Notes under the pieces: model-generated | Seen by the model: only the letters and a program-made list of their open reading frames with translations | Database searches by the model: none | Told to the model about the DNA's origin: nothing | Program-made: the position numbers and the translations under genes | Shown: positions 1-8,228 of the stretch, piece after piece | How positions within the stretch are numbered: position 1 is the first letter of the stretch | How the letters are laid out: each line of letters starts with the position of its first letter | Assembly (NCBI RefSeq): GCF_014699075.1 | Contig: NZ_JACXAB010000003.1 | Span: forward strand, 372,001 to 436,000 | Reading direction: 5' to 3' | DNA from: Microvirga sp. | GTDB lineage: Bacteria > Pseudomonadota > Alphaproteobacteria > Rhizobiales > Beijerinckiaceae | DNA: 64,000 nucleotides

Positions 1-243
1 CTCGGAGAGACGATCGGCAATGTTGCGCAGCGTCAGGATCGGGGAAGCCGACGAGGCCGAAGCCTTCGTGGTCTTCTTCACAGTAGCCTTCGACGTCTTG
101 CTGGCAGCCTTGGTCGCAGCCGCTTTGCCGGCAGCCTTGGCGGGCGCCTTTGCGGTCTTCGACGTTGCCTTTGCTGCAGCCTTCGGCGCCGCAGCCTTCT
201 TGGCCGGGGCCTTCTTCGAAACCTTGGTTGCAGTCTTGGCCAT
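1..243 (-). CDS. HU-family DNA-binding protein with Lys/Ala-rich N-terminal tail (partial)
   Basis: The gene starts with ATG at 243 behind a clear AAGGAG site and runs off the window edge, so only the first 81 residues are visible. Residues 1 to about 67 are almost entirely Ala, Lys, Thr, Ser and Pro in AKA/KKA-type repeats, like the tails of histone H1. The last visible residues (ILTLRNIADRLSE) look like the first helix of an HU/IHF fold. In related bacteria, HU-like proteins with such tails bind and compact DNA; that role is family knowledge. The missing C-terminal part should carry the beta-arm DNA-binding region. If it does not, this would be a free-standing H1-like protein instead. Confidence 0.7.
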   Translation of the reverse strand, partial: MAKTATKVSKKAPAKKAAAPKAAAKATSKTAKAPAKAAGKAAATKAASKTSKATVKKTTKASASSASPILTLRNIADRLSE

Positions 244-627
244 CAGGAACTCCTTGTTTTCGACGGTGAATGCATAAGACAGCATTTCCTCATTAGCGCG
301 TTCAGCCAGGAATTAAAGTGGCAAAGTTCATTTTACGCACAATAGACAAGGGATACTTGCCCATATCTCATCAAAGACTGCTGGAATGCTGCCTTGCATT
401 CACAGGCCCCGCTTCGTGGCGCGGCAGATTCCGTTCGACTTCATGTGGCGCAGCCAGGGCTAGGGCTTGGAGAGAATCAGCTTGAGATTGGTCAAAGCGA
501 GTTCTTGGCACGCCTGCGCTTGATTCCCATTGTTCGATGGATCAAGGGAATGAGTGCAACATTCGGATCGACAAAGCGCCTCGTCCCATCATATTCCCTA
601 GCGGGATAGAACAACGACGGTGAGAGC
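244..627. other. Intergenic region between HU-like gene and kdgK
   Basis: About 380 bases between divergent genes. It must hold the promoters of both. I see no convincing coding sequence, hairpin or clear -35/-10 pair. The short open frames here have no recognisable motifs. Confidence 0.5.
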
Positions 628-1530
628 ATGACACGGGTCGCCTGCATTGGGGAATGCATGATCGAGCTTCGGGAGGAGGCCGACGGCAGGCTCTCCCGCA
701 GCTTCGGTGGGGATACCCTCAACACGGCCGTGTATCTCGCCCGCCTCGGCACACAGGTGGATTACGTCACTGCCTTGGGGGACGACAGCTGGAGCGACGA
801 GCTGATCGCAGCCTGGATAGCGGAGGGCGTGGGCACAAGCCGCGTGCTGCGCCTGCCCGGTCGTCTGCCGGGCCTCTACATCATTCAGACGGATCCCAAA
901 GGCGAGCGCCGGTTCTCCTATTGGCGCGAGACCGCAGCCGCCCGCCTGCTCTTCCAGGCCCCTGAAGCCCGTACGATCATCGACTCCCTCGCCGGCGATG
1001 ACCTCGTCTATTTCTCCGGCATTTCGCTGTCCCTCTACGGCGATGAAGGGCGCGGGCGTTTGTTCGAAGCCCTGCGCGCGATACGCTCGGCCGGAAAGCG
1101 CGTGGCCTTCGACACTAATTTCCGCCCGCGGGGCTGGCCCGATCAAGCCATTGCGCGGAAGGCCTTCCGGCAGGCCTTCGAATGCGCCGACATCATTCTT
1201 GCCTCCACGGAAGATCTTGAGCTGCTGTTTGAACATGCCGGCACAGATGAAGTGCTGGCCTTCGCGGATCGGGCGGAGACCGTCCTCAAATGTCCGGACC
1301 TGACGTGCCGGGTGATGGTGCAGGGCAAGGAGATCGTCGTTCCGGGCAAACCTGCGGACGACGTCGTGGACACGACCGCCGCCGGCGACAGCTTCGCGGC
1401 GGCCTATCTTCACGCACGCCTTCTCGGCAAGGACCCTGAGGCAGCAGCCCAGGCAGGACACCGTCTTGCGGGCCAGGTGGTTCGCCATCGCGGCGCGATC
1501 ATTCCTCGCGACGCCATGCCGAAGCCGTAA
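628..1530 (+). CDS. kdgK: 2-keto-3-deoxygluconate kinase (PfkB family)
   Basis: A 300-residue ribokinase/PfkB-family sugar kinase. The N-terminal substrate region contains SFGGDTLNTAVYLARLG (about 25-41). The C-terminal PfkB signature is DTTAAGDSF (248-256), in which D254 is the expected catalytic base. KdgK phosphorylates 2-keto-3-deoxygluconate at O-6 with ATP to give KDPG. The next gene, 24 bases downstream on the same strand, encodes KDPG aldolase, which makes the substrate assignment much stronger than for an isolated PfkB protein. The start at 628 agrees with the family N-terminus. Another keto-sugar kinase activity is possible but less likely in this context. Confidence 0.88.
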   Translation: MTRVACIGECMIELREEADGRLSRSFGGDTLNTAVYLARLGTQVDYVTALGDDSWSDELIAAWIAEGVGTSRVLRLPGRLPGLYIIQTDPKGERRFSYWRETAAARLLFQAPEARTIIDSLAGDDLVYFSGISLSLYGDEGRGRLFEALRAIRSAGKRVAFDTNFRPRGWPDQAIARKAFRQAFECADIILASTEDLELLFEHAGTDEVLAFADRAETVLKCPDLTCRVMVQGKEIVVPGKPADDVVDTTAAGDSFAAAYLHARLLGKDPEAAAQAGHRLAGQVVRHRGAIIPRDAMPKP

Positions 1531-1554
1531 CATATCGTTCAAGGAGTTCCTCGG

Positions 1555-2220
1555 ATGACCCAAGATCTGTCAGCTCTGGCTGAATCCCGCGACCGGCAAC
1601 TTGCCGATTTGCTCCGCTCCGGCCCCGTCGTTCCGGTCATCACGCTTGAGCGCGTGGAGGATGCGGTTCCTCTCGCCCGCGCCCTTGTGGCGGGCGGGCT
1701 GCGCCTTCTCGAAATCACCCTGCGCACACCGGCCGCCGCCGATGCGGCGGCGGCGATCATCCGTGATGTGCCGGACGCCATCGTGGGCATCGGCACAGTC
1801 CTGACACCCAAGGACTTGGAGCGCGCCCAGGCGCTCGGCGCCCGTTATGCCCTGAGCCCCGGCGCCACGCCGGACCTGCTCGATGCGGCGTCCCGAAGCA
1901 CGATGCCGTTCATCCCCGGCATTGCTACGGCATCCGAGTTGATGATGGCGCTGGCTCATGGCTTCCAGACCGTCAAGTTCTTCCCTGCCGTTGCAGCGGG
2001 TGGCATTCCCGCCCTGAAGGCTCTTGCAGGACCGTTCCCGCAGGCGCGCTTCTGCCCCACGGGCGGCATCGACGAGAAGAACGCCAAGGATTGGCTTGCC
2101 CTTCCCAATGTCGTGGCTATCGGCGGCTCGTGGATCTGCTCAACCGCCGACATACGCGCGCAGGCATGGGATGAGATCACCGCGAAGGCTCAAAGAGCAG
2201 TAGCTTCAGCGAAGGCCTGA
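1555..2220 (+). CDS. eda: KDPG (2-dehydro-3-deoxy-phosphogluconate) aldolase
   Basis: A 221-residue class I aldolase that splits KDPG into pyruvate and glyceraldehyde 3-phosphate, the last specific step of the Entner-Doudoroff route. The TIM-barrel hallmarks are in order: LEITLRT with E53 (the E. coli Glu45 equivalent), GIGTVLT (79-84), PGIATASE (121-128), the Schiff-base lysine K141 in VKFFPA, and the phosphate-binding PTGGI segment. Length is normal. It lies directly downstream of the KDG kinase, so the two probably form an operon converting ketodeoxygluconate to central intermediates. The start at ATG 1555 is preceded by AAGGAG. Confidence 0.93.
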   Translation: MTQDLSALAESRDRQLADLLRSGPVVPVITLERVEDAVPLARALVAGGLRLLEITLRTPAAADAAAAIIRDVPDAIVGIGTVLTPKDLERAQALGARYALSPGATPDLLDAASRSTMPFIPGIATASELMMALAHGFQTVKFFPAVAAGGIPALKALAGPFPQARFCPTGGIDEKNAKDWLALPNVVAIGGSWICSTADIRAQAWDEITAKAQRAVASAKA

Positions 2221-2297
2221 GGCCATTCCTCGCATTTGGTAGGATTGTCAGGCCCCTCCCCCGTGGCGATACTTCCGCCTAACGGGGAGGACCAGAC

Positions 2298-3938
2298 ATG
2301 GCTTCGAGCATCTACGACACCGATCTCGACAAGAACCCGGCGAACTACCAGCCGCTGACGCCCCTCAGCTATCTGGAGCGCGCAGCCGGCGTGCATCCGG
2401 ACAGGATCGCCGTTATTCACGGCCCGTTGCGGCGCAACTATCGCGACCTCTATGCACGCGCACGACGCCTCGCCTCCGCCCTGGCCCAGCGCGGCATCGG
2501 GCGGGGCGATACGGTGTCGGTGATGCTGCCCAACACCCCCGCCATGGTCGAATGCCACTACGGTGTGCCGATGGCCGGCGCAGTGCTCAACACTCTCAAT
2601 ACCCGCCTTGATGCGAAGATCATCGCCTTCTGCCTGGAGCACAGCGAGGCCAAGGTTCTGATCACGGATCGGGAATTCTCCGGCACCGTCAAAGCTGCTC
2701 TCGAAATGAGCGCGAACAAGCCTCTGGTGATCGACTACGACGACCCGGAGTTCACCGGCTCGGGCGAGCGCCTCGGCACCATGGAATACGAGGAGTTCCT
2801 GAGCCAGGGCGAACCGGATTTCGCCTGGAGCCCTCCGCAGGACGAGTGGGACGCGATCACGCTCAACTACACCTCCGGCACCACGGGCGATCCGAAGGGT
2901 GTCGTCTATCACCATCGCGGCGCCTACCTGCTCGCCATGGGCAACATCATCACGGGCGGCATGGGCCAGCATCCGGTCTATCTCTGGACCCTGCCCATGT
3001 TCCACTGCAACGGCTGGTGCTTTCCCTGGTCGCTCTCCATCGTGGCGGGCACCCATGTGTGCCTGCGCGCCGTGCGGGCCAAGCCCGTGTACGATGCGCT
3101 CGCCGATCACAAGGTCACCCATCTGTGCGGCGCGCCCATCGTCATGTCGACGCTGCTCAATGCACCTGAGGCCGAGAAGCGGCCCGTGCCGCATACGGTG
3201 AAGTTCATGACTGCGGCGGCTCCACCGCCGGAAGCGGTTCTCGCCGCCATGAAGAGTGCAGGCTTCGACGTCACCCATGTCTATGGCCTGACGGAAGTTT
3301 ATGGCCCGGCCGTCGTCAATGAGTGGCACCAGGAATGGGATGATCTAATTTCCAGCGAATACGCGGCGAAGAAGGCGCGCCAGGGCGTGCGCTATCCGGT
3401 GCTCGAATCCCTCGATGTGCTCGATCCCGAGACCCTGCAGCCCATACCCGCGGACGGCCAGACGCTCGGCGAGGTGATGTTCCGCGGCAATGTGGTGATG
3501 AAGGGCTATCTCAAGAACCCGGCCGGCACCGCCAAGGCCTTCGAGGGCGGCTGGTTCCATTCCGGCGATCTCGGCGTGAAGTACCCGGACGGCTATGTGC
3601 AGCTGAAGGACCGCTCCAAGGACATCATCATCTCCGGCGGCGAGAACATTTCCTCCATCGAGGTGGAGGACGCGCTCTACAAGCACCCGGCCATTCAGGC
3701 GGCGGCCGTCGTGGCGATGCCCGATGAGAAATGGGGCGAGACGCCCTGCGCCTTTGTGGAAGTGAAGCCCGATCAATCCGTTTCGACTGAGGACATCATC
3801 GCCTGGTGCCGGCAGAACCTCGCATCCTACAAGTGCCCCCGCACGGTGATCTTCACAGAGCTGCCCAAAACCTCCACGGGTAAGATCCAGAAGTTCCAGC
3901 TACGCGAGATGGCGCGGGCCTACAAGGCAGCGAGCTAG
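2298..3938 (+). CDS. AMP-forming acyl-CoA ligase
   Basis: A 546-residue ANL-superfamily enzyme that activates a carboxylic acid to its acyl-CoA through an acyl-adenylate. The ATP/AMP loop YTSGTTGDPKG is at 191-201. The central region has the VYGLTE motif, then GWFHSGDLG and the hinge-proximal DRSKDIIISGGENISS. The catalytic lysine lies near residue 530 in STGKIQKF. Sequence style is that of the medium/long-chain and methylmercaptopropionate (DmdB-like) ligases, so the exact acid cannot be named. A start at ATG 2298 is preceded by ACGGGGAGGACC. It faces an ECHDC3-like crotonase on the opposite strand. RpfB of Xanthomonas is also an acyl-CoA ligase, but nothing links this gene to the DSF module. 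Confidence 0.88.
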   Translation: MASSIYDTDLDKNPANYQPLTPLSYLERAAGVHPDRIAVIHGPLRRNYRDLYARARRLASALAQRGIGRGDTVSVMLPNTPAMVECHYGVPMAGAVLNTLNTRLDAKIIAFCLEHSEAKVLITDREFSGTVKAALEMSANKPLVIDYDDPEFTGSGERLGTMEYEEFLSQGEPDFAWSPPQDEWDAITLNYTSGTTGDPKGVVYHHRGAYLLAMGNIITGGMGQHPVYLWTLPMFHCNGWCFPWSLSIVAGTHVCLRAVRAKPVYDALADHKVTHLCGAPIVMSTLLNAPEAEKRPVPHTVKFMTAAAPPPEAVLAAMKSAGFDVTHVYGLTEVYGPAVVNEWHQEWDDLISSEYAAKKARQGVRYPVLESLDVLDPETLQPIPADGQTLGEVMFRGNVVMKGYLKNPAGTAKAFEGGWFHSGDLGVKYPDGYVQLKDRSKDIIISGGENISSIEVEDALYKHPAIQAAAVVAMPDEKWGETPCAFVEVKPDQSVSTEDIIAWCRQNLASYKCPRTVIFTELPKTSTGKIQKFQLREMARAYKAAS

Positions 3939-3950
3939 CCGAGGGGCGTG

Positions 3951-4751
3951 TCAGCGCCCCTTCCACACGGGCTTGCGCTTCTCGATGAAGGCATCAATAC
4001 CCTCTGCGGCATCTTCCGCCATCATGTTGCAGGCCATGACGTTGCCCGCATACGCATAAGCCTCCTCCAGGCTCATGGAGCGCTGGCGGCTGAACATAGC
4101 CTTGCCCGTGCGGATGGCGACCGGGCTCTTTGCGCAGATGCTTGCCGTCAAGGCGGTGACCGCTTCGTCGAGTTCCCCATCCGGCGCTACGCGGCTGACG
4201 AGCCCAAAAGACAAGGCCTCGGCGGATGAGATGAAGCGGCCTGTCACCAGCATGTCGAAGGCATGCTTCGGCGAGACGTTGCGCGAGAGGGCCACCGCGG
4301 GCGTGGAGCAGAAGAGTCCCACATTGATGCCCGAAACCGCGAAGGTCGCGCTTTCCGCCGCAACGGCTAAATCGCAGGAGGCCACCAGCTGGCACCCTGC
4401 GGCGGTGGCCATGCCGTGCACCCGGGCGATCACCGGAACCGGCAGGTTCACGATGGCCTGCATCACCCGGCTGCATCGGGTGAACAGGGCATCGTAGTAA
4501 CCCTGGCGCGGGTTGGCCCGCATCTGCTTGAGGTCATGACCGGCGCAGAAAGCCTTGCCCGATGCCGCGATGACAACGCAGCGGGCGGCCTCATCCTGCC
4601 TCAGATCGTCGAGCGCTCCTTGGAGTGCCGCCAGCATCTCCTCGGACAGGGCATTGAACTGAGCCGGACGGTTGAGGGTGAGCGTGACGACCCCGCCCTG
4701 CTCCTCCCGCAGCAGGATGCTCTCGTCAGACAAAGTCTGCTGGGCGCTCAT
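3951..4751 (-). CDS. Crotonase-fold protein, ECHDC3-like (enoyl-CoA hydratase family)
   Basis: 266 residues from ATG 4751, which has an AAAGGAG site; longer upstream starts run into the neighbouring promoter. The fold signature is clear: GHDLKQM (71-77) forms the first oxyanion-hole segment and HGMATAAGCQLVASCDLAVA the second. It resembles the ECHDC3 subfamily closely, including the C-terminal EKRKPVW. Unlike true enoyl-CoA hydratases, both catalytic glutamates appear replaced: Q121 stands at the Glu144 position of rat crotonase and G141 at the Glu164 position. A plain hydratase reaction is therefore doubtful; CoA-ester binding is likely retained. It converges on the acyl-CoA ligase gene with a short GC hairpin at 3943-3960 between them. 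Confidence 0.85.
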   Translation of the reverse strand: MSAQQTLSDESILLREEQGGVVTLTLNRPAQFNALSEEMLAALQGALDDLRQDEAARCVVIAASGKAFCAGHDLKQMRANPRQGYYDALFTRCSRVMQAIVNLPVPVIARVHGMATAAGCQLVASCDLAVAAESATFAVSGINVGLFCSTPAVALSRNVSPKHAFDMLVTGRFISSAEALSFGLVSRVAPDGELDEAVTALTASICAKSPVAIRTGKAMFSRQRSMSLEEAYAYAGNVMACNMMAEDAAEGIDAFIEKRKPVWKGR

Positions 4752-4875
4752 GGCTGCTCTCCTTTGGATTCGAACCCGTTGTTTGAGGAATCCAACCTGA
4801 ATAAGCTCGAACTTGCAAGAAGCCGGCGGAGGAACGCCACCTCCGTGCGTGGCCGAGGATAAAAGAGGTGTCCCT

Positions 4876-5457
4876 GTGAGCAAGCCGATCAGCCGTTTTC
4901 CCGTTCCCGAAATCGCCGCTCTGCCGGAGGACATCCGCACGCGCATCCTGACCGTTCAGGAAAAATCCGGCTTCGTGCCCAACGTCTTTCTGGTTCTCGC
5001 CCGTCGGCCCGACGAGTTCCGGGCCTTCTTCGCCTATCACGATGCCCTGATGGGCAAGCCCGGCAACCTCACCAAGGCCGAGCGCGAGATGATCGTGGTG
5101 GCCACCAGCAACGCCAACCAGTGCCAATATTGCGTCATCGCCCACGGGGCGATTCTGCGCATCCGCGCCAAAAACCCCCAGATCGCCGATCAGGTCGCCG
5201 TGAACTACCGCAAGGCCGACATCACACCCCGGCAGAGGGCCATGCTGGACTTCGCCATGAAGGTGGCGCTCGAGGCTCACACCGTTGGTGACACGGACAT
5301 TGCCGCTCTGAGCGACCACGGCTTCAGCGAGGAGGATGTGTGGGACATCGCGGCGATTGCCGCGTTCTTCGCCATGTCGAACCGCCTCGCCAATGTCAGC
5401 AACATGCGGCCGAACGACGAGTTCTATTTGCTCGGCCGTGTCGAGCAGCAGGCTTAA
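4876..5457 (+). CDS. AhpD-like peroxidase-related protein (carboxymuconolactone decarboxylase fold)
   Basis: 193 residues from a GTG start at 4876 with AAGAGGTG upstream; the longer frame lacks a ribosome site. The core AhpD-like helical domain contains the redox motif C83-Q-Y-C86 followed by H90, typical of thiol-dependent alkylhydroperoxide reduction by AhpD relatives. Length and C-terminal NDEFYLLGR match the 'uncharacterized peroxidase-related enzyme' subfamily. The physiological substrate and electron donor are unknown. Its stop codon overlaps the stop of the convergent FAD dehydrogenase within a TTAA. Confidence 0.82.
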   Translation: MSKPISRFPVPEIAALPEDIRTRILTVQEKSGFVPNVFLVLARRPDEFRAFFAYHDALMGKPGNLTKAEREMIVVATSNANQCQYCVIAHGAILRIRAKNPQIADQVAVNYRKADITPRQRAMLDFAMKVALEAHTVGDTDIAALSDHGFSEEDVWDIAAIAAFFAMSNRLANVSNMRPNDEFYLLGRVEQQA

Positions 5458-6881
5458 GGCAGCAGCACCTTGCCCGGATTGAGCCGGTTGTCGGGATCGA
5501 GCGCCCGCTTGATGGTGCGGGCAAGATCCATCTCGGCGGAGGCGCGATAGCGGGCGAGTTCACCAACGCGGTATTGGCCGATGCCGTGCTCCGCCGAGAT
5601 GCTGCCGCCGAAAGCCGCCACTACGTCATGGACGATGCGGTTCACAACGCCTGGATCGTGATCGGGTCCAACGATTATGTTGTAGTGGATATTGCCGTCA
5701 CCCAGATGCCCAAAGGCGTTCACGCGCGTTCCAGGCGCTCCGGCAGCCAAGGCCTCGCCAGCCTCCGAAAGAAAGCGCGGCACCTCCGTCAGCGGCACCG
5801 AGACGTCATGCTTGACGCTCTTGCCCTCGCGCGCTTCCGATTCCGTCACATGCTCGCGCAGGGCCCAGAGCTGGGCCGCTTGTGCGCCCGACTCGGCGAT
5901 CACGCCATCCAACGCGATCTCCTGCTCGAAGGCTGTGCCGAGCATGGTCTCGGCGGCTTCGCGCAGGCCTGCGAGGCTGGAGGCCGCCTCGACCAGCACG
6001 AACCACTCCCCTTCCGCGATGGGAGCCTTCAGACCGGCATGCTTGGCGACAAGCTGCATGGAGGTGGCGGAGATCAGCTCGAAGGCGGAAATCTGGTCGC
6101 CCAGCTCGTCCTGGGCTAGGGCCAGGAGCCGCAGGGCAGCCGCAGGATCGGCCACCGAGAGCAGCGCTGTGACAGAGTGCTTCGGCCGCGGCAGGAGCCT
6201 TAAAGTGGCCGCCGTGACGACTCCCAGCGTGCCTTCGCTGCCGATGAAAAGCTGTTTCCAGTCATAGCCCGCATTGTCCTTGCGCAGCCGGCGAAGGCCG
6301 TTGGCGATGGTGCCATCCGGCAGAACCACTTCGAGGCCGAGCACGAGGCTGCGGGTCATGCCGTAGCGCAGCACGTTCACGCCCCCGGCATTGGCCGCCA
6401 CGACCCCGCCGATGGTAGCCGATCCTTCCGCCGCCAGACTGATCGGCAACAGGCGGCCGGCGGCAGCGGCGGCGTCCTGCGCGACTTTCAGGATGCACCC
6501 CGCCTCCGCCTCGATGGTCAGGCCGACGGGATCGACATGGCGGATGGCCGCCATACGGTTCAAGGAGAGGACGACCTGGGTGCCGGACGCATCCGGAACT
6601 GCTCCGCCGGCCAACCCCGTGTTACCGCCCTGGGGCACGATTGCCACTCCGGCCTCGCGGCAGACCTGCACGATCGCCGCGACCTGCTCGGTCGATGAAG
6701 GGCGTACGACGCAGGCGGGCTTGCCGGGGAAAAGCTTGCGCCAGTCCACGGCATAGGGTTCGACGTCGGAAGGGTCCGAGACGACGCCCATCGGCCCGAC
6801 AAGGCCGGTCAGGCGTTGCAGCAAATCCGTCGGCATCGTCATCGCAAAACCCTCGTGGCCGCCATTCACGGCATGGCTCAC
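5454..6881 (-). CDS. FAD-linked D-2-hydroxyacid dehydrogenase (GlcD/DLD family)
   Basis: 475 residues. The N-terminal PCMH-type FAD domain shows PQGGNTGLAGGAVPD (FAD pyrophosphate binding) and later IGSEGTLGVVTAATLRLLP. The C-terminal FAD-oxidase domain has FGHLGDGNIHYN and SAEHGIGQ, and ends with the family tail LDPDNRLNPGKVLLP. Such enzymes oxidise D-lactate, glycolate or D-2-hydroxyglutarate; the sequence does not tell which. GTG 6881 has a good CAGGAG site; ATG 6842 (GAGGG upstream) is an alternative 13 residues shorter. No partner GlcE/GlcF genes are adjacent, so a stand-alone dehydrogenase is more likely than the three-subunit glycolate oxidase. Confidence 0.85.
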   Translation of the reverse strand: MSHAVNGGHEGFAMTMPTDLLQRLTGLVGPMGVVSDPSDVEPYAVDWRKLFPGKPACVVRPSSTEQVAAIVQVCREAGVAIVPQGGNTGLAGGAVPDASGTQVVLSLNRMAAIRHVDPVGLTIEAEAGCILKVAQDAAAAAGRLLPISLAAEGSATIGGVVAANAGGVNVLRYGMTRSLVLGLEVVLPDGTIANGLRRLRKDNAGYDWKQLFIGSEGTLGVVTAATLRLLPRPKHSVTALLSVADPAAALRLLALAQDELGDQISAFELISATSMQLVAKHAGLKAPIAEGEWFVLVEAASSLAGLREAAETMLGTAFEQEIALDGVIAESGAQAAQLWALREHVTESEAREGKSVKHDVSVPLTEVPRFLSEAGEALAAGAPGTRVNAFGHLGDGNIHYNIIVGPDHDPGVVNRIVHDVVAAFGGSISAEHGIGQYRVGELARYRASAEMDLARTIKRALDPDNRLNPGKVLLP

Positions 6882-6955
6882 CGCTCCTGACCGATCATGG
6901 CGGGATCGTCAACGCGACATCCACGAGAGGCAGGGAGAACGAAGCAGGGTTACGC

Positions 6956-7744
6956 TCACTTCTTCCCCGATCCGGGCTCGGCCATCTTGCGGTGCTGCTC
7001 GGCGAGCATGCCGGCCGGGGTCACGGAGGCCAGAACGGTGGTGAACTTGTTCTTCCACCCGCTCACCACGTCGCCATCGCCGCGCATCATGGCATCGAAG
7101 CCAACCTTGGCCACATCGGCCGGATCGTCCTTCTTGTCCTGCCCGACTTTCGTATCCTCCATGTCGGCGCGTTCGAAGAACTCGGTGTCGGTGGCGCCGG
7201 GCATGAGGCAGGTCACCGTCACGCCTGTGTCCTTCAGTTCGTTGCGGAGCGCGAACGAGAAGGAGTCGATGAAGGCCTTGGTGCCGTTGTAGACCGCCTG
7301 GAACGAACCCGGCATGAAGCCGGCTATGGAACCGGTGATGAGGATGCGCCCCTCACCGCGCGTCCGCATATCGCGCCCGACCTTCTGGATGAGATAGATC
7401 GTGCCAGTGATGTTGGTGTCGACCACATGGCGCACCTGAGCAAAGTCCTGGTCCAGGAAGGCATGCCCGAGGCCATGTCCCGCATTGGCGAGCAGCGCGC
7501 CGACGGGCCGACCCTTCACAGCCGCGTAGAGCTTATCGACGCCCTCGATGGTGGCAAGGTCAACTTCAAGCGCATCGACAGCGGCGCCGAGAGCTTCGAA
7601 ATCCTTCGCAGCATCGCGAATGGCCGCCTGATCGGCCGCGATCAGCAGATCATAGCCGTTCTGGGCGCAGAGCTTGGCAAGCTCATACCCAATACCCGTT
7701 GAGGCTCCGGTGACGATGGCGAGTGGTCTGGAAGTATCCGGCAT
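6956..7744 (-). CDS. Short-chain dehydrogenase/reductase
   Basis: 262 residues from ATG 7744 (GAAAGAGAG upstream). The classical SDR Rossmann motif TGASTGIG is at 12-19, NAG around 87-89, N111, the catalytic serine S139 in ITGSIAG, and Y152-x3-K156. Length fits single-domain SDRs of the DltE/YciK kind. The substrate is unknown; NAD(P)-dependent carbonyl/alcohol chemistry is expected from the family. It is divergent from the glycerol transport operon, with about 480 bases between. Confidence 0.88.
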   Translation of the reverse strand: MPDTSRPLAIVTGASTGIGYELAKLCAQNGYDLLIAADQAAIRDAAKDFEALGAAVDALEVDLATIEGVDKLYAAVKGRPVGALLANAGHGLGHAFLDQDFAQVRHVVDTNITGTIYLIQKVGRDMRTRGEGRILITGSIAGFMPGSFQAVYNGTKAFIDSFSFALRNELKDTGVTVTCLMPGATDTEFFERADMEDTKVGQDKKDDPADVAKVGFDAMMRGDGDVVSGWKNKFTTVLASVTPAGMLAEQHRKMAEPGSGKK

Positions 7745-8228
7745 GGCGCTCTCTTTCGCAGGTGTGACGGCATTCAACCGGCCACTGCTGGAGACGCGTG
7801 AGCCCGGCGCATAGGCTTGAACTCCCGGGGGACGCGAGAGTTCAATAGCTTGCCGCGACTGGCGGCAGGCTTCGTTCATGGAGCATTCCCGGTCCAGTTG
7901 AAAACCAGCTCCGGAGCCAATCCCACCCGGTTGCTTTCGCCCGGATGGCAAGATACCTTCACCATAACAATAACGACAGATCAGGCCCGGACGGGTCGGC
8001 AGTCGGGAGAGGCGCTCTTGGTTCCGCAGGCAACGGTGACGCTGTGCATCGCAGTGAGGGATGGCGCATACGGGCACGGCAGAGCCCTTGACGCACCCGA
8101 GCGTGCCGCCGGGATGAACTTTGCCGAATGTGCAATGCGTGCACCTCCAGCGCCCTGCCGGAACAGGCCTGCATCAGCCCTTCCATTGTCGATGTTTCCA
8201 ATGCTGCTCGACCTCCAGGGAAGTGCCG
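7745..8228. other. Divergent promoter region upstream of glpS
   Basis: About 480 bases between the SDR gene and the ABC operon. It should contain the promoter and control sites of both. I see no gene with recognisable motifs, no terminator-like hairpin and no clear repeat. A glpR-type regulator gene is not in the window. Confidence 0.4.

Noticed and set aside
394..752. Small open frames before kdgK
   Set aside because: No motif, no ribosome site, and overlap with the kdgK start.
2298..3938. The acyl-CoA ligase as RpfB of the DSF system
   Set aside because: It lies 13 kb away, outside the A/T-rich segment, and has the features of a general acyl-CoA ligase.
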